Of a stretch of DNA of 64,000 nucleotides, positions 35,785-45,743 are shown piece after piece. The stretch comes from Enterococcus avium ATCC 14025 (GTDB taxonomy: Bacteria; Bacillota; Bacilli; Lactobacillales; Enterococcaceae), in contig NZ_KE136366.1 in NCBI RefSeq assembly GCF_000406965.1, positions 87,445 to 151,444 on the forward strand, given 5' to 3'. The notes beneath the pieces are model-generated. The model saw only the letters and a program-made list of their open reading frames with translations. It did no database searches and was not told the origin of the DNA. The position numbers and the translations under genes are program-made. How positions within the stretch are numbered: the first letter of the stretch is position 1; the number at the start of each line of letters is the position of its first letter.

Positions 35785-36534
35785 CTATTTTAATAGCCAG
35801 CCGCCGTCAATTGGTAAAATATTTCCTTGCATGTAGCGTGTTTCTTCACTAGCTAGGAACAAGGTGGCATAGGCTACTTCCTCAGGCTTGGCCCAACGTT
35901 TAACAGGTGTTTCTTCAGCTACCCACTTAGCCATTTGTCCATCGCCAGCAAAGTCTGCTTGATTCATGGGTGTCTGAATCGCACCAGGTGCAAGGGCGTT
36001 GACATGGAGTCCTTCAGCAGCGTAATCTAATGCAAGCTGTTTAGTGAAGCCGACAATGGCATGCTTGCTAGTGGTGTAAGCAATACCACCTCCGCCAGCT
36101 ACCAATCCGGCAATCGAAGCCATGTTAATCACCGTTCCTCGATTTTCCAGTAGCTCAGGTAATAATAGCTTGGTCAATATAAACATGCTTTTTAGATTGG
36201 TATCTAAAATCTTTTCCCAAAGGTCATCCTCCGTATTAGCCAAGGGCAAATAATTATCCAATACTCCAGCAGTATTCAACAAGATATCGACCTTGCCAAA
36301 AATTCCGTGACATGTTTCGATAGCTGCTTTCAAGCTATCTTTATCTCGAACATCCCCGAGGCAATAGGCAAAATGATTGGGATAACATTTTTGAATTGCT
36401 GATAAATTCATTTCTTGCTGATCAAAAGCAAAGACGCGAGCACCAGCCTTTAAAAAAGCTTGCGCTTGAGTAGTACCGATGCCTGAGGCTGCGCCAGTGA
36501 CGAAAACAGTTTTATCAGTAAAATCAAAGTTCAT
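35785..36534 (-). CDS. SDR-family oxidoreductase
   Basis: An NAD(P)-dependent short-chain dehydrogenase of about 249 residues: cofactor motif TGAASGIG (about 14-21), NTAG (about 88-91), catalytic Ser in NMASIAG, and YTTSK with catalytic Tyr and Lys. The Asp in VFAFDQQE after strand 2 suggests preference for NAD(H). It resembles 3-oxoacyl-ACP reductases, but such annotation is generic. Its ATG overlaps the stop of the DUF2829 gene, so the pair is coupled. Confidence 0.88.
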   Translation of the reverse strand: MNFDFTDKTVFVTGAASGIGTTQAQAFLKAGARVFAFDQQEMNLSAIQKCYPNHFAYCLGDVRDKDSLKAAIETCHGIFGKVDILLNTAGVLDNYLPLANTEDDLWEKILDTNLKSMFILTKLLLPELLENRGTVINMASIAGLVAGGGGIAYTTSKHAIVGFTKQLALDYAAEGLHVNALAPGAIQTPMNQADFAGDGQMAKWVAEETPVKRWAKPEEVAYATLFLASEETRYMQGNILPIDGGWLLK

Positions 36535-36770
36535 CATTCGACGATTTTCCAGTCTTCTGCAAGAATATCACAAACTGTCGGAGCAAAGCTTGAAAAGCCT
36601 TCATCAGCCGTTTTAATCAAAAAGTAAGGCGTCACTGGTGCACCGTCAAACACTTCACCTTCAACTAATGTGACATATAACTCGAAACCGCCCCAGCCTT
36701 CACGAATAATTTTTGCGCCTTTTTTCAATTCGGGTAATATTTCTTCAAACGTCAATTGTTGTTCCTCCAT
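36534..36770 (-). CDS. DUF2829 (Thoeris anti-defence Tad2-like) protein
   Basis: A 78-residue protein covering one DUF2829 domain: the N-terminal LTFEEILPELKKGAKIIREGW and C-terminal TVCDILAEDWKIVE are typical. Phage members of this family (Tad2) bind the cyclic ADP-ribose-like signal of the Thoeris defence system, but many members are uncharacterised. Here it is not in a prophage and is the first gene of an operon with an SDR. Anti-defence activity is not shown by sequence. Confidence 0.78.
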   Translation of the reverse strand: MEEQQLTFEEILPELKKGAKIIREGWGGFELYVTLVEGEVFDGAPVTPYFLIKTADEGFSSFAPTVCDILAEDWKIVE

Positions 36771-36835
36771 TCAAAAAGTTCTTTCTTTTGGTAGAATACC
36801 AAAAAGCCAGGAACGTCACAAGAAGTTTAAGAGGA

Positions 36836-36872
36836 GAGAAAAAGACCTCTCCGAAAAAAGAGAGGTCTTAGA
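36836..36872 (-). terminator. Terminator of the class A PBP gene
   Basis: Read on the minus strand, AAGACCTCTC pairs with GAGAGGTCTT and is followed by TTTC. The T-run is short; the A-rich loop allows modest activity on plus. Confidence 0.75.
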
Positions 36873-36876
36873 AATA

Positions 36877-39249
36877 TTAATCATCTGTTTCTGTATCATC
36901 CTTGTTCTTGGCGTTGACTTTGTTACGAGTATTCCAATAGGACTTGTAATCTTCGTCATTTCCGCCAATCCCAAATTCATAGGCATTATCTGCTGGACCA
37001 TCTTTTGCCCAAAGGGAAGTAGTTTCGCCACTAGGAACTTGGTAATTTGTTCCATTATGACTGACTTTTCCAGGCTTTAGACCAGTGAAGTCAGAAACTT
37101 TAATTTGCTTCACATCATCAGACAATTCAAATTTTTCGTCTTCACCGAAAATCGTCGGGTTGACTTGATAAATTCTCGCGGCAAGATAGGCCATATAGGT
37201 CGCTGTCCGATTTCCCGCGCCATCATTCATTGGTTTGTTGTCATCACGACCGGTCCATGTTCCTAACGTAATAGTCGGTGTGGAGACAATCAGCCAGTTA
37301 TCGGCATAATTATCTGTGGTACCAGTTTTACCAACCCAATCCGCAGTACTTAATGGATAATTTACTCCACTTAAGATGGATTTGAAAGGAGTGGTGTGCT
37401 GTTCATTGATTACACTGCGCATCATATCATTCATAATCGATGCGGTTGCTTTTGAATAGACTTGAACGGGATTGTCCTTGTGCTTATAGATTTCCTTGCC
37501 GGTGCTGTCAGTAATAGAGTCAATCAAGTAGCCTTGCTGATAAACGCCATTATTCGCCAAGGTTTGGAAGCCGTTGATTTCTGTTAAGGTTGAAACGTTT
37601 GTTGTTCCTAATGGTGCGGCTTCAACACCCCAGTCATTAGAAGTTGGATAGTTCATTTTTTTCAGATAATTGTCATAAGCAAACTGGTCAGAGCCTTTAT
37701 TCGTTAATAAGTCTTGATATACATGATAAGCAGTAATATTAGTTGATTCGACAAGTGCTTCTCGCGTAGTCTGGAAGGTCTTAGAACCTTTGTTTTCGGC
37801 ATTCTTCAATTCCTTACCAGCATCGTCGCCATGCTGATATTTCATTGGGTAATCGGCAATACGTGACGCGCTCCCTAATAATCCTTGGTCGATCGCAGGA
37901 CCGTAAACCAATACGGGCTTGATTGAAGAGCCTGCTTGTCGTGCAGTGTCAAAAGCGTGATTATTTTGGTTTGTATTGTAATCACGACTGCCGACAAAAC
38001 CATATATTCTACCTGTGCTGTTATCCATCATAACCGTTCCTGGTTCAACAGTAGCCCCTGAACCATCGTCTAAGTATTGGCCGTATTCAGCGACTCCTAA
38101 TTGCATTGCGTCATAAATATTTTTATCAATCGTTGATTTTACAACCAGTCCTTGATTTTGCATTTTAACTTTGGCTTGCTCGACATAACGATTGCGAACA
38201 TCGTCTTTGTTATAATCAGCATCGCTGACCCCATCTTCTTTGGCCTGCTGTTTTGCCACGATGCTGATGGCTTCGTTATAGACGGTGTAATACAAGAATC
38301 CGTGTTGTTGAACCTCTACATCTTGACGTCCTTGGAAGTCTTTTGAAAGGTCATATTTTTTTGCATCTTCATATTCCTTTTTAGAGATCATCTGTTCACG
38401 GTACATATTGAACAATACATCATCTTTTCGATTCATCCCAAGGGAATAATCTTGCTTCAGGTCGCCAGTATTCGTGTAAGGACTGTATACAATCGGACTT
38501 TGCGGCAGACCTGCAATAAAAGCAGATTGCGGCAGATTCAAGTCTTTTGCATGAACCCCAAAGATTCCAATCGCGGCTTCTTCAACGCCGGCAATATTTT
38601 GTCCCTTGTTATTACGACCAAAAGGCGAAACATTCAAGTAGGCTGTCAAAATTTCATCTTTACTTAAATATTTTTCCAAATCTAACGCTAAGACGATCTC
38701 ATTTGCTTTCCGTTTAAAAGAAGTCTCATTAGTTAAAACCTGTTGTTTGATCAATTGCTGTGTCAGAGTAGAACCACCTGATCCAGCACCAAAGCCTACA
38801 ACTTCTCCCAAAAGAGCACGTACCACAGCTTTTGGGACGACACCACGGTGTTCATAGAAGTTTTCATCTTCAGTTGCGACCAGAGCTTTTTTCACCCATG
38901 GAGAAATCTCGTCAGAATTGATTTTTTCACGAATTGGATCAGCTTGGATCGTTGCTAATTCGCGATCATCTGCATAAAGCAATTTTGATGACTCTGCGAT
39001 ATCGCCGACTTTTTGCTTCATTTCCGATTTTGTAGGTGTCGGTGTTCCTTCTACAAGATGGGCAAAATACCCAGCACCGATTCCGACGACGAGCATGCCG
39101 CCTAAAAAGAGCACAACAACTAAGCCAAGCAGCAATGACTTGACTACTCGCAAAGAGACATTTAATGCAAAAGGCCCTCCAAGACTTGTTCTTGATTTGC
39201 TTTTGCTGCTCTTCTTCGGTTGCTTATTTACTTTTTTCTTGTGAGCCAA
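36877..39249 (-). CDS. Class A penicillin-binding protein (PBP1b-like)
   Basis: Bifunctional peptidoglycan synthase: one N-terminal membrane helix (about 45-67), glycosyltransferase domain with EDENFYEHRG and GGSTLTQQL, and transpeptidase domain with SxxK (GSSIKPVLVYGP), SxN (STNITAYHV) and KTG (KTGTTDNYADNW). About 790 residues. The chosen start is TTG at 39249, because GAGGTGG stands just before it; an in-frame ATG at 39276 would overlap that site. Which enterococcal paralogue (pbpF is likely next to tyrS) is not certain. Confidence 0.9.
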   Translation of the reverse strand: MAHKKKVNKQPKKSSKSKSRTSLGGPFALNVSLRVVKSLLLGLVVVLFLGGMLVVGIGAGYFAHLVEGTPTPTKSEMKQKVGDIAESSKLLYADDRELATIQADPIREKINSDEISPWVKKALVATEDENFYEHRGVVPKAVVRALLGEVVGFGAGSGGSTLTQQLIKQQVLTNETSFKRKANEIVLALDLEKYLSKDEILTAYLNVSPFGRNNKGQNIAGVEEAAIGIFGVHAKDLNLPQSAFIAGLPQSPIVYSPYTNTGDLKQDYSLGMNRKDDVLFNMYREQMISKKEYEDAKKYDLSKDFQGRQDVEVQQHGFLYYTVYNEAISIVAKQQAKEDGVSDADYNKDDVRNRYVEQAKVKMQNQGLVVKSTIDKNIYDAMQLGVAEYGQYLDDGSGATVEPGTVMMDNSTGRIYGFVGSRDYNTNQNNHAFDTARQAGSSIKPVLVYGPAIDQGLLGSASRIADYPMKYQHGDDAGKELKNAENKGSKTFQTTREALVESTNITAYHVYQDLLTNKGSDQFAYDNYLKKMNYPTSNDWGVEAAPLGTTNVSTLTEINGFQTLANNGVYQQGYLIDSITDSTGKEIYKHKDNPVQVYSKATASIMNDMMRSVINEQHTTPFKSILSGVNYPLSTADWVGKTGTTDNYADNWLIVSTPTITLGTWTGRDDNKPMNDGAGNRTATYMAYLAARIYQVNPTIFGEDEKFELSDDVKQIKVSDFTGLKPGKVSHNGTNYQVPSGETTSLWAKDGPADNAYEFGIGGNDEDYKSYWNTRNKVNAKNKDDTETDD

Positions 39250-39292
39250 AAAGTCCACCTCATTAGATTCTATCATTTTAATTATCTGTTGA

Positions 39293-39322
39293 ATTATAGC
39301 AAAGTTTTACTTCTATTAACAA
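39293..39322 (-). promoter_or_regulatory. Promoter of the PBP gene
   Basis: On the minus strand: TTGTTA (39322-39317), an 18-bp spacer, TATAAT (39298-39293), with an extended TGC before the -10. Confidence 0.6.
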
Positions 39323-39580
39323 GCGGATGCAATGTTTGTAATCAAAACTTCAACTAATTGTTAAGTAAAACAAAACAAACATGATTATATTGTCCGGCTT
39401 TCTTTTTACTGCGGACTCTTTTTTCTTGATCTAGAACTTCGAAGAAATCTGACGAATGGCTTTTATTTCACTGTTATTTCGGTTAATATGGGAAAGTATA
39501 AGTCATTTAGAAATGATATGCGTAATGAGTATATGCCTAACGGTTAGTTAGCGCATCAAAAATAATTAGGAGGAAAAAAC
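39323..39580. other. PBP-tyrS divergent gap
   Basis: The gap 39250-39580 has the PBP promoter, a weak GTCCG (39392)/CGGAC (39412) hairpin followed by TCTTTTTT, and, near 39515-39560, ATGCG/CGCAT and CTAAC/GTTAG stems before the tyrS Shine-Dalgarno. No T-box motif (GGTGGTACC or similar) is present, although many tyrS genes have one. No clear tyrS promoter. Confidence 0.4.
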
Positions 39581-40843
39581 ATGCATTCAGACTTTTTTCA
39601 AGAACTAAAAGCCCGTGGCTTAATTTTTCAAGTAACAGATGAAGCGGCCCTAGAAAAACAATTAAACGAAGAGTCTGTTAAACTATATATTGGCTTTGAT
39701 CCAACAGCAGACAGTCTGCATATTGGTCATTTATTACCGATTTTAACGTTGCGACGTTTCCAACAAAACGGACACGTACCCATTGCTCTAGTTGGCGGCG
39801 GTACCGGAATGATCGGAGACCCTTCATTTAAAGATGCAGAGCGCCAATTAAACACCTTAGATACCGTTCAAAGCTGGTCGCAAAGTATTAAAAATCAGCT
39901 TTCGGGGATCATTGACTTCGAGAATAAAGAGAATCCAGCAATCGTTGCTAATAACTATGAATGGTTAGGCGAGTTGAAGCTGATCGACTTTTTACGTGAT
40001 GTTGGTAAGAACTTTACGATCAATTACATGATGAGCAAAGAAAGCGTCAAACGCCGGATCGAATCTGGAATTTCATACACAGAATTCGCTTACCAGCTAC
40101 TACAGGCCTACGACTTCTATGAATTGAATAAACGTTACGGTTGCCTGCTACAATTAGGTGGTAGTGATCAATGGGGCAACATTACTTCTGGGATCGAATT
40201 GATCCGTCGAGAAGAAGGCAAGCAAGCATTTGGTATGACGATGCCTTTGATTACAAAAGCAGATGGCACAAAATTTGGTAAAACAGAAGGAAATGCGGTT
40301 TGGTTAGACGCAGAGAAGACCTCTCCATATGAGTTCTACCAATTCTGGATTAATACAGATGATCGCGACGCTGTTAAATTCTTGAAATACTTTACCTTCT
40401 TGAGTTTAGAAGAAATTGACGTGATCGAAAAGGAATTTACTGCAGCTCCAGAACAACGAGCAGCTCAAAAGGCCTTAGCCAAAGAAGTGACTGTTTTAGT
40501 TCACGGAGAAGAAGCATACAATCAAGCGGTGCATATTTCTGAAGCGTTATTCAGCGGTGATGTGAAAAACTTAAATGCAGCAGAAATCAAACAAGGCTTC
40601 AAAAATGTACCCAATTATCAAGTTCAAGCAGGCGATGACTTGAACTTAGTTGAGATTCTGATAACAGCAGGCATCGAAGCGTCTAAACGCCAAGCTCGCG
40701 AAGATATTAACAATGGTGCGATTTATATCAATGGCGATCGCGTACAAGATGTAGCCTACACATTAAGTGATCAAGATAAATTAGCTGATGAGTACATTGT
40801 TGTACGTCGCGGGAAGAAAAAATATTTTGTTTTGCAATTTTAG
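39581..40843 (+). CDS. tyrS: Tyrosyl-tRNA synthetase
   Basis: Charges tRNA-Tyr. The 420-residue class I synthetase has HIGH (HIGHL, about 47-51), the family KMSKS-like KFGKT (about 227-231) and a C-terminal S4 RNA-binding domain (about 350-420). Length and motifs fit the common TyrS. Monocistronic, with a terminator after it. Confidence 0.96.
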   Translation: MHSDFFQELKARGLIFQVTDEAALEKQLNEESVKLYIGFDPTADSLHIGHLLPILTLRRFQQNGHVPIALVGGGTGMIGDPSFKDAERQLNTLDTVQSWSQSIKNQLSGIIDFENKENPAIVANNYEWLGELKLIDFLRDVGKNFTINYMMSKESVKRRIESGISYTEFAYQLLQAYDFYELNKRYGCLLQLGGSDQWGNITSGIELIRREEGKQAFGMTMPLITKADGTKFGKTEGNAVWLDAEKTSPYEFYQFWINTDDRDAVKFLKYFTFLSLEEIDVIEKEFTAAPEQRAAQKALAKEVTVLVHGEEAYNQAVHISEALFSGDVKNLNAAEIKQGFKNVPNYQVQAGDDLNLVEILITAGIEASKRQAREDINNGAIYINGDRVQDVAYTLSDQDKLADEYIVVRRGKKKYFVLQF

Positions 40844-40852
40844 TTGTGATTA

Positions 40853-40891
40853 GGAAAGGGATTGTACCAATTTTGGAGCAATCCTTTTTCT
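40853..40891 (+). terminator. Terminator of tyrS
   Basis: AAAGGGATTG pairs with CAATCCTTT around an 18-base loop, followed by TTC. Confidence 0.65.
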
Positions 40892-40936
40892 ATGTAGTGA
40901 TGGGAAAACGTTTTAGAGGTTAGGAAAGGTGAGCAT

Positions 40937-41842
40937 GTGGGAGCAATTTTATTAAACTCGTTAGGATTATTTGTTATTATCTTGATTGGCTATCTAACGA
41001 AACGCTTGAACCTATTAATGAAGGCAGATGGCTCGATGATCTCAAAGATTGTCGTCAACGTCACACTGCCGGCTGCGATCATTGTGAATCTGCAATATTT
41101 GGCAGTAAAAAACCAGTTACTATTGCTAATTGTTGCTGGTTTAGTATTAAATCTGGTTATGATTCTAATCGGTCACTTCTTATCGAGAAAACAAGAACAG
41201 GTAGAGCGAGAATTTTTGATGTACGGTGTTTCTGGCTACAATATTGGAAATTTCGCGATCCCCTTTGTTCAGAGCTTTATACCGCAGGCGATTCCGATTC
41301 TATCCTTTTTTGATATTGGCAATAGTGTTATGCTGGCTGGCGGCTCGAATGTAGTAATCGAAGGCATCAGTGGCAGCGATGAAGAACGTCCGAGCGTAAA
41401 AAAAGTTCTCGGAAGATTGTTTCGATCGGTGCCGTTTCTTTGTTACTTGATCATGCTGTCCTTGCGAATTCTAGAGCTTGATTTACCAGAAGCAGTTTTT
41501 CAAATTGCGCAGCCAATTGCTGATGCTAATACATTTTTGTCGATGTTTATGATAGGCTTGTTTTTGGAACTTCGTTTGCCGAAAAAGGATTTAGCATTAG
41601 TTGGACGTGTGTTAGCAATCAAATATGGTGCGGGCCTATTGCTGGTGGCTTTTTTTATGCTGTTACCGTTTCCGGCAATGATCAAAATTGTTTTATGTCT
41701 TGTTTCAGTCGGACCGATTCCGACATTTGGCGTGATCAACAGTGTAGCTGCAGGAATGCGTGCAGAAGTGGTGGGGTTCACTTCTTCGCTTAGTTTCTTG
41801 ATCAGTTTGCCGTTAATGACGAGTTTGTTGATATTCCTATAA
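40937..41842 (+). CDS. AEC-family transporter
   Basis: A 301-residue integral membrane protein with about eight to ten helices, of the auxin efflux carrier/malate permease family (MdcF-like). Bacterial members move organic acids or amino acid derivatives; the substrate is not visible. The start is GTG at 40937 after GGAAAGG. It is 21 bp before nfo, and the two may share a transcript without a functional link. Confidence 0.82.
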   Translation: MGAILLNSLGLFVIILIGYLTKRLNLLMKADGSMISKIVVNVTLPAAIIVNLQYLAVKNQLLLLIVAGLVLNLVMILIGHFLSRKQEQVEREFLMYGVSGYNIGNFAIPFVQSFIPQAIPILSFFDIGNSVMLAGGSNVVIEGISGSDEERPSVKKVLGRLFRSVPFLCYLIMLSLRILELDLPEAVFQIAQPIADANTFLSMFMIGLFLELRLPKKDLALVGRVLAIKYGAGLLLVAFFMLLPFPAMIKIVLCLVSVGPIPTFGVINSVAAGMRAEVVGFTSSLSFLISLPLMTSLLIFL

Positions 41843-41863
41843 ATAGAAAATTTGGAGGTTTTT

Positions 41864-42754
41864 ATGTTAATTGGTTCTCATGTAAGTATGAAGGGAAAAG
41901 AAATGCTACTAGGGGCGGCACAAGAGGCAGCTAGCTATGAAGCATCAACATTTATGATTTACAGCGGTGCACCGCAAAATACTCGCCGCAAGCCAGTTGA
42001 TGAGATGAATATTCCAGCTGGAGAAGAATTTATGAAGGAGCATGGCTTGTCAAACATTGTCATGCATGCGCCGTATATCATTAACCTTGGAAATACCAAA
42101 AAGCCTGAGATGTTTCCTTTTGCAGTACAATTTTTACGCGATGAAATTATGCGAGCAGAAGCACTGGGAGCGATGCAGATTACGTTACATCCAGGAGCTC
42201 ACGTTGGTGCAGGAGAAAAAGCTGGCTTAGATCAAATCATTAAAGGACTAAATGAAGTACTGACTAAAAATCAGCGAGCTCAAATTGCTTTAGAGACAAT
42301 GGCTGGCAAAGGAACGGAGTTAGGTAAAACTTTTGAAGAGTTGGCTTATATCATTGATGGGGTTTTATTGAATGAAAAGCTTTCAGTGACTTTTGATACC
42401 TGTCATACAAATGATGCAGGATACAATGTCAAAGAAGATTTTGATGGCGTATTAGAGGAATTTGATCGTGTGATCGGTTTGGAACGTTTAAAAGTCGTTC
42501 ATGTGAATGATTCGAAAAATCCAATGGGCTCTCATAAGGATCGTCATGCAAATATTGGTTTTGGTACGATTGGCTTTGACACCTTGAATGCTATTGTTCA
42601 TCATGAAAAGTTGAAAGACTTACCAAAAATCTTGGAAACACCTTATGTGGGAGAAGACAAAAAGAACCAAAAACCACCGTATGGTTTCGAAATCGCTATG
42701 TTGAAATCGCAACAGTTCGATCCAGATTTATTAGCAAAAATTCAAGCGCAATAA
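41864..42754 (+). CDS. nfo: Endonuclease IV
   Basis: Cuts at abasic sites in base excision repair. The 296-residue TIM-barrel enzyme begins [10 protein letters not shown] and carries the three-zinc ligands in [41 protein letters not shown] and DRHANIGFG. The ATG at 41864 follows GGAGG; an in-frame upstream ATG at 41852 would overlap that site. Confidence 0.95.
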   Translation: MLIGSHVSMKGKEMLLGAAQEAASYEASTFMIYSGAPQNTRRKPVDEMNIPAGEEFMKEHGLSNIVMHAPYIINLGNTKKPEMFPFAVQFLRDEIMRAEALGAMQITLHPGAHVGAGEKAGLDQIIKGLNEVLTKNQRAQIALETMAGKGTELGKTFEELAYIIDGVLLNEKLSVTFDTCHTNDAGYNVKEDFDGVLEEFDRVIGLERLKVVHVNDSKNPMGSHKDRHANIGFGTIGFDTLNAIVHHEKLKDLPKILETPYVGEDKKNQKPPYGFEIAMLKSQQFDPDLLAKIQAQ

Positions 42755-42835
42755 AATAAGAGGTTGTGACAGAAGTGGTCAGCTTCAAGAAATAAGAAGG
42801 AATTTCCGAAGAAGCTACTTCTGGAACACCGTTTA

Positions 42836-42880
42836 TTCAGAAAAAGAAGCTATGACAAGTCTTTTGTCACAGCTCCTTTA
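42836..42880 (-). terminator. Terminator of proBA
   Basis: On the minus strand, GAGCTGTGACAA pairs with TTGTCATAGCTTC and is followed by TTTTTCTG. Convergent nfo may also use the structure. Confidence 0.75.
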
Positions 42881-42883
42881 AGC

Positions 42884-44131
42884 TTATTCTCTAACTTGTC
42901 CATCGCCATAAATAATGTATTTACTGGAAGTTAATTGCTCCAATCCCATAGGCCCGCGAGCATGCAATTTTTGAGTAGAAATGCCAATCTCCGCACCAAA
43001 ACCAAATTTGAAACCATCTGTGAAACGAGTCGAGGCATTGATGTAGACGGCTGCCGCATCAACTTCTTTCAAAAATTTTTGTCCGTTCTGATAATTATCC
43101 GTCACGATTGCCTCGGAATGCTTGGAATTATAATGATTGATGTGCTCAATGGCTTCTTCGATAGAAGCAACAACTTTGATTGCCAAAATATAATCCAAAA
43201 ATTCTGTTGACCAATCTGCTTCGGTTGCTAGATCCGCTTGTTTCAAATGCTTTAGCGCCTGCGCATTTCCGCGTAGAGTAACCAGTGATGTTAGTTCTTT
43301 TTCTATCAGAGGTAAAAACTCTGCCGCGATTTCCTCGTGAACGAGTAACGTTTCGATCGCATTACAAACAGAGGGACGTTGAACTTTAGCGTTTTTTACA
43401 ATGTTTAGTGCCATGTCCAATTGTGCGGCAGAATCAACATACACGTGATTGTTACCAGTTCCCGTTTCGATCACTGGCACCGTCGCGTTGCTTTTCACGC
43501 GTTGGATTAAACCTGCACCACCACGGGGAATTAACACATCTAAATAGTCGTTTAGGCGCATCATCTCATTTGCGACATCATGTGAAATGTCGCTGACAAA
43601 CTGAATCATAGCGGGATTCAACTGACAGTTGCATAATGTCTTTTGCAGAAGCTCCACCAAGGCTTGATTTGAATGGAAGGCTTCTTTGCCGCCACGTAAG
43701 ATGACCGCATTTCCTGATTTGAAACATAAACTAGCCGCATCGGTCGTCACGTTTGGCCGAGACTCAAAGATGATTCCGATCACACCTAAAGGGACGCGTT
43801 GTTGACCAATCATCAATTGATCCTCTGTCCGCCACATTTTCTCTACGACACCAATTGGATCAGGCAAGGCTGCTACTTGGCGGATACCTTCAGCCATTTC
43901 CTTGATTCTTTCATCGTTTAAACGTAAACGATCAATCATTGGATCAGAAATCCCGTTATCCTTTGCTCGGCATAGATCTTGTTGATTTGCAGTCAAAATA
44001 ACTGCGGTATTGTTTTCCAAATCTTCAGCCATCTGCAGCAAGCAGTCATCTTTTTGAGTAGTTTCCAGCTGCCCCAATTGTTGCGCAGCGGAGCGGCTCT
44101 GTTGCCCTAAGGTATTCATCAAGTTATCCAT
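42884..44131 (-). CDS. proA: Gamma-glutamyl phosphate reductase
   Basis: Second step of proline synthesis: reduces glutamyl-5-phosphate to the semialdehyde. The 415-residue aldehyde dehydrogenase-like protein has the catalytic cysteine in [16 protein letters not shown] and ends in [17 protein letters not shown]. The ATG at 44131 follows AAGGAGG; an in-frame upstream ATG at 44161 lies in proB. It overlaps proB by 8 bp. Confidence 0.95.
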   Translation of the reverse strand: MDNLMNTLGQQSRSAAQQLGQLETTQKDDCLLQMAEDLENNTAVILTANQQDLCRAKDNGISDPMIDRLRLNDERIKEMAEGIRQVAALPDPIGVVEKMWRTEDQLMIGQQRVPLGVIGIIFESRPNVTTDAASLCFKSGNAVILRGGKEAFHSNQALVELLQKTLCNCQLNPAMIQFVSDISHDVANEMMRLNDYLDVLIPRGGAGLIQRVKSNATVPVIETGTGNNHVYVDSAAQLDMALNIVKNAKVQRPSVCNAIETLLVHEEIAAEFLPLIEKELTSLVTLRGNAQALKHLKQADLATEADWSTEFLDYILAIKVVASIEEAIEHINHYNSKHSEAIVTDNYQNGQKFLKEVDAAAVYINASTRFTDGFKFGFGAEIGISTQKLHARGPMGLEQLTSSKYIIYGDGQVRE

Positions 44132-44933
44132 GTTTTTCCTCCTTAAATAATGTTCCGACATCTACTCCAGCTAAAATATCAAAAATTATTCTGGGAGGTT
44201 TCCCATTCGCTAAAACCATGGCACTTTTTGCTTCTAGAATTCGTTGAGCTGCTTTCAATTTGCTGACCATACCGCCAGTGCCAAAGCGGCTGCCTTCACC
44301 GCCTGCCTGATTCATCAATGTTTGATTGATGGTCGAAATAGTCGAGTATAAAATCGCTTGTTTATTTGTTGCGGGATTGTCTGAATAAAATCCGTCAATG
44401 TCACTTAACATAATCAGCACATCTGCTTCCATTAACTGTGCAACGATTGCGGAAAGCTCATCATTGTCTCCGAACTTTCTCGTATGATCCATTTCGTCTA
44501 CTGCGACGGTATCATTCTCGTTAATAATCGGAACGATTCCCATTGAAATGAGCTGTTCTAGTGTATTGATTACATTTTTACGACTTTCAGGAAAATCTAC
44601 TACATCTCGTGTTAGGAGAACTTGAGCGGTTTGTTGACTATACACTAAGAAACGTTGGTTGTAGATATGCATTAATTCTGATTGACCAACGGCTGCAACC
44701 GCTTGCTGAACAGGGATCTCCTGCGGCCGTTCGGGGATTCCAAGTTTGTCCATTCCAACGCCAATCGCGCCAGAAGAGACCAGTATTATTTCTTTGCCTT
44801 GATTTCGAAGGTCAGTTAATACGAATGCTAATTGATCAATTCCAGCGAAATTGATCTTGCCATTTGGATGGATCAAGGAACTTGTCCCAATCTTCACCAC
44901 GATCCGATTGACGGATCTTAAAAAATCTCTCAT
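44124..44933 (-). CDS. proB: Glutamate 5-kinase
   Basis: First step of proline synthesis, normally inhibited by proline. The 269-residue protein has the amino acid kinase fold ([15 protein letters not shown] at the start, [26 protein letters not shown]). It lacks the C-terminal PUA domain of longer ProB forms, as is usual in lactobacillales. No proC is in the window. Confidence 0.95.
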   Translation of the reverse strand: MRDFLRSVNRIVVKIGTSSLIHPNGKINFAGIDQLAFVLTDLRNQGKEIILVSSGAIGVGMDKLGIPERPQEIPVQQAVAAVGQSELMHIYNQRFLVYSQQTAQVLLTRDVVDFPESRKNVINTLEQLISMGIVPIINENDTVAVDEMDHTRKFGDNDELSAIVAQLMEADVLIMLSDIDGFYSDNPATNKQAILYSTISTINQTLMNQAGGEGSRFGTGGMVSKLKAAQRILEAKSAMVLANGKPPRIIFDILAGVDVGTLFKEEKHG

Positions 44934-45234
44934 GCTTCCACCTCTTCACTTAGCCACCAGCGAGGAAGATATTGTTTTGCATTTTAGCATATTCTAATCA
45001 ATATTTCATCAAATGTTTAAAATTTACTGGAAATTTTTTTGGATCATGAAAATTTATTTCAGTTACTAGCTGCTAAGATATTGTTAAAAGGGAAAATTCT
45101 TTCTTTTTCAAGGCCAATTAGTAAGATTAGACTAAAAATCTTGTGGATTGATTTGAAGTTTCTTAAAACGGCTTTTCTTTTAGGGTATCTTTTAGTAAAA
45201 TATACGAGAATGTGTCAGGAAAGGAGCGGTGAAA
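44934..45234. other. Divergent gap between proB and the YneF-type gene
   Basis: A minus-strand extended -10 (TGCTAAAAT, around 44990) can serve proBA. On the plus strand a TAAAAT near 45197 can serve the next gene. No hairpin with a U-run and no coding potential of note were seen. A small frame around 45039-45317 has atypical composition and no start signal. Confidence 0.4.
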
Positions 45235-45453
45235 ATGGTATCAACTGGAATTGTAGTATTGATCGCAGTAATCGCTGCACTATTAGGTGCTGTCGGCGGT
45301 TTCTTCTTAGCCCGTAAATATATGCAAGACTATTTTAAAAAGAATCCTCCGATCAACGAGGATATGTTACGTCAAATGATGATGTCAATGGGACAAAAGC
45401 CTTCAGAAAAGAAAGTTCGTCAAATGATGCAGCAAATGAAAAATCAACAATAA
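45235..45453 (+). CDS. yneF: YneF/UPF0154-family small membrane protein
   Basis: A 72-residue protein with one N-terminal membrane helix ([22 protein letters not shown]) and a short cytoplasmic tail with the family segment [20 protein letters not shown]. Conserved in Firmicutes; function unknown. The ATG at 45235 is 8 bp from AAGGAG, while the GTG at 45229 is too close. Confidence 0.88.
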   Translation: MVSTGIVVLIAVIAALLGAVGGFFLARKYMQDYFKKNPPINEDMLRQMMMSMGQKPSEKKVRQMMQQMKNQQ

Positions 45454-45561
45454 TGATGAAAGGACAATCGTCTCAGGATGGTTGCCCTTCTTTTTTGGTA
45501 GTTGCACTTTTCGAGTATGATGGCGTTTGAGATGAAATCAATTTGTTAAAACAGATAAAAT

Positions 45562-45690
45562 TACACGAAGTTTAGTTAGATCGTAAGCGTGATGAGAACC
45601 AAACTAATTTTCTCGTCTTTTGAAAAAAATAATCCTTATTACTGACTTAGCTGCGAATTTGCAAAACTGACAATTAGTAAGCAGATTTGT
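45562..45690 (+). repeat. Diverged intergenic-repeat copy upstream of trxB
   Basis: GTTTAGTTAGATCGTAAGCG, AATTTTCTCG-TC-TTTTGAAAA, TAATCCTTATTACTGACTTA and GCTGCGAATTTGCAAAACTG follow in the same order as the modules at 59.56-59.64 kb and 11.46-11.54 kb, with many substitutions. Confidence 0.45.
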
Positions 45691-45743
45691 CGACATAATA
45701 AATTTAGGGTTGTAAAGTAAAGGCGTATGGGAGGAATGTCTGA

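Noticed and set aside
39277-39580. T-box leader for tyrS
   Set aside because: Looked for the GGTGG-ACC core and a terminator/antiterminator pair; neither is present.
45039-45317. 92-codon frame before the YneF-type gene
   Set aside because: No ribosome site, AT-rich composition, and it overlaps the well-supported small membrane protein in another frame.
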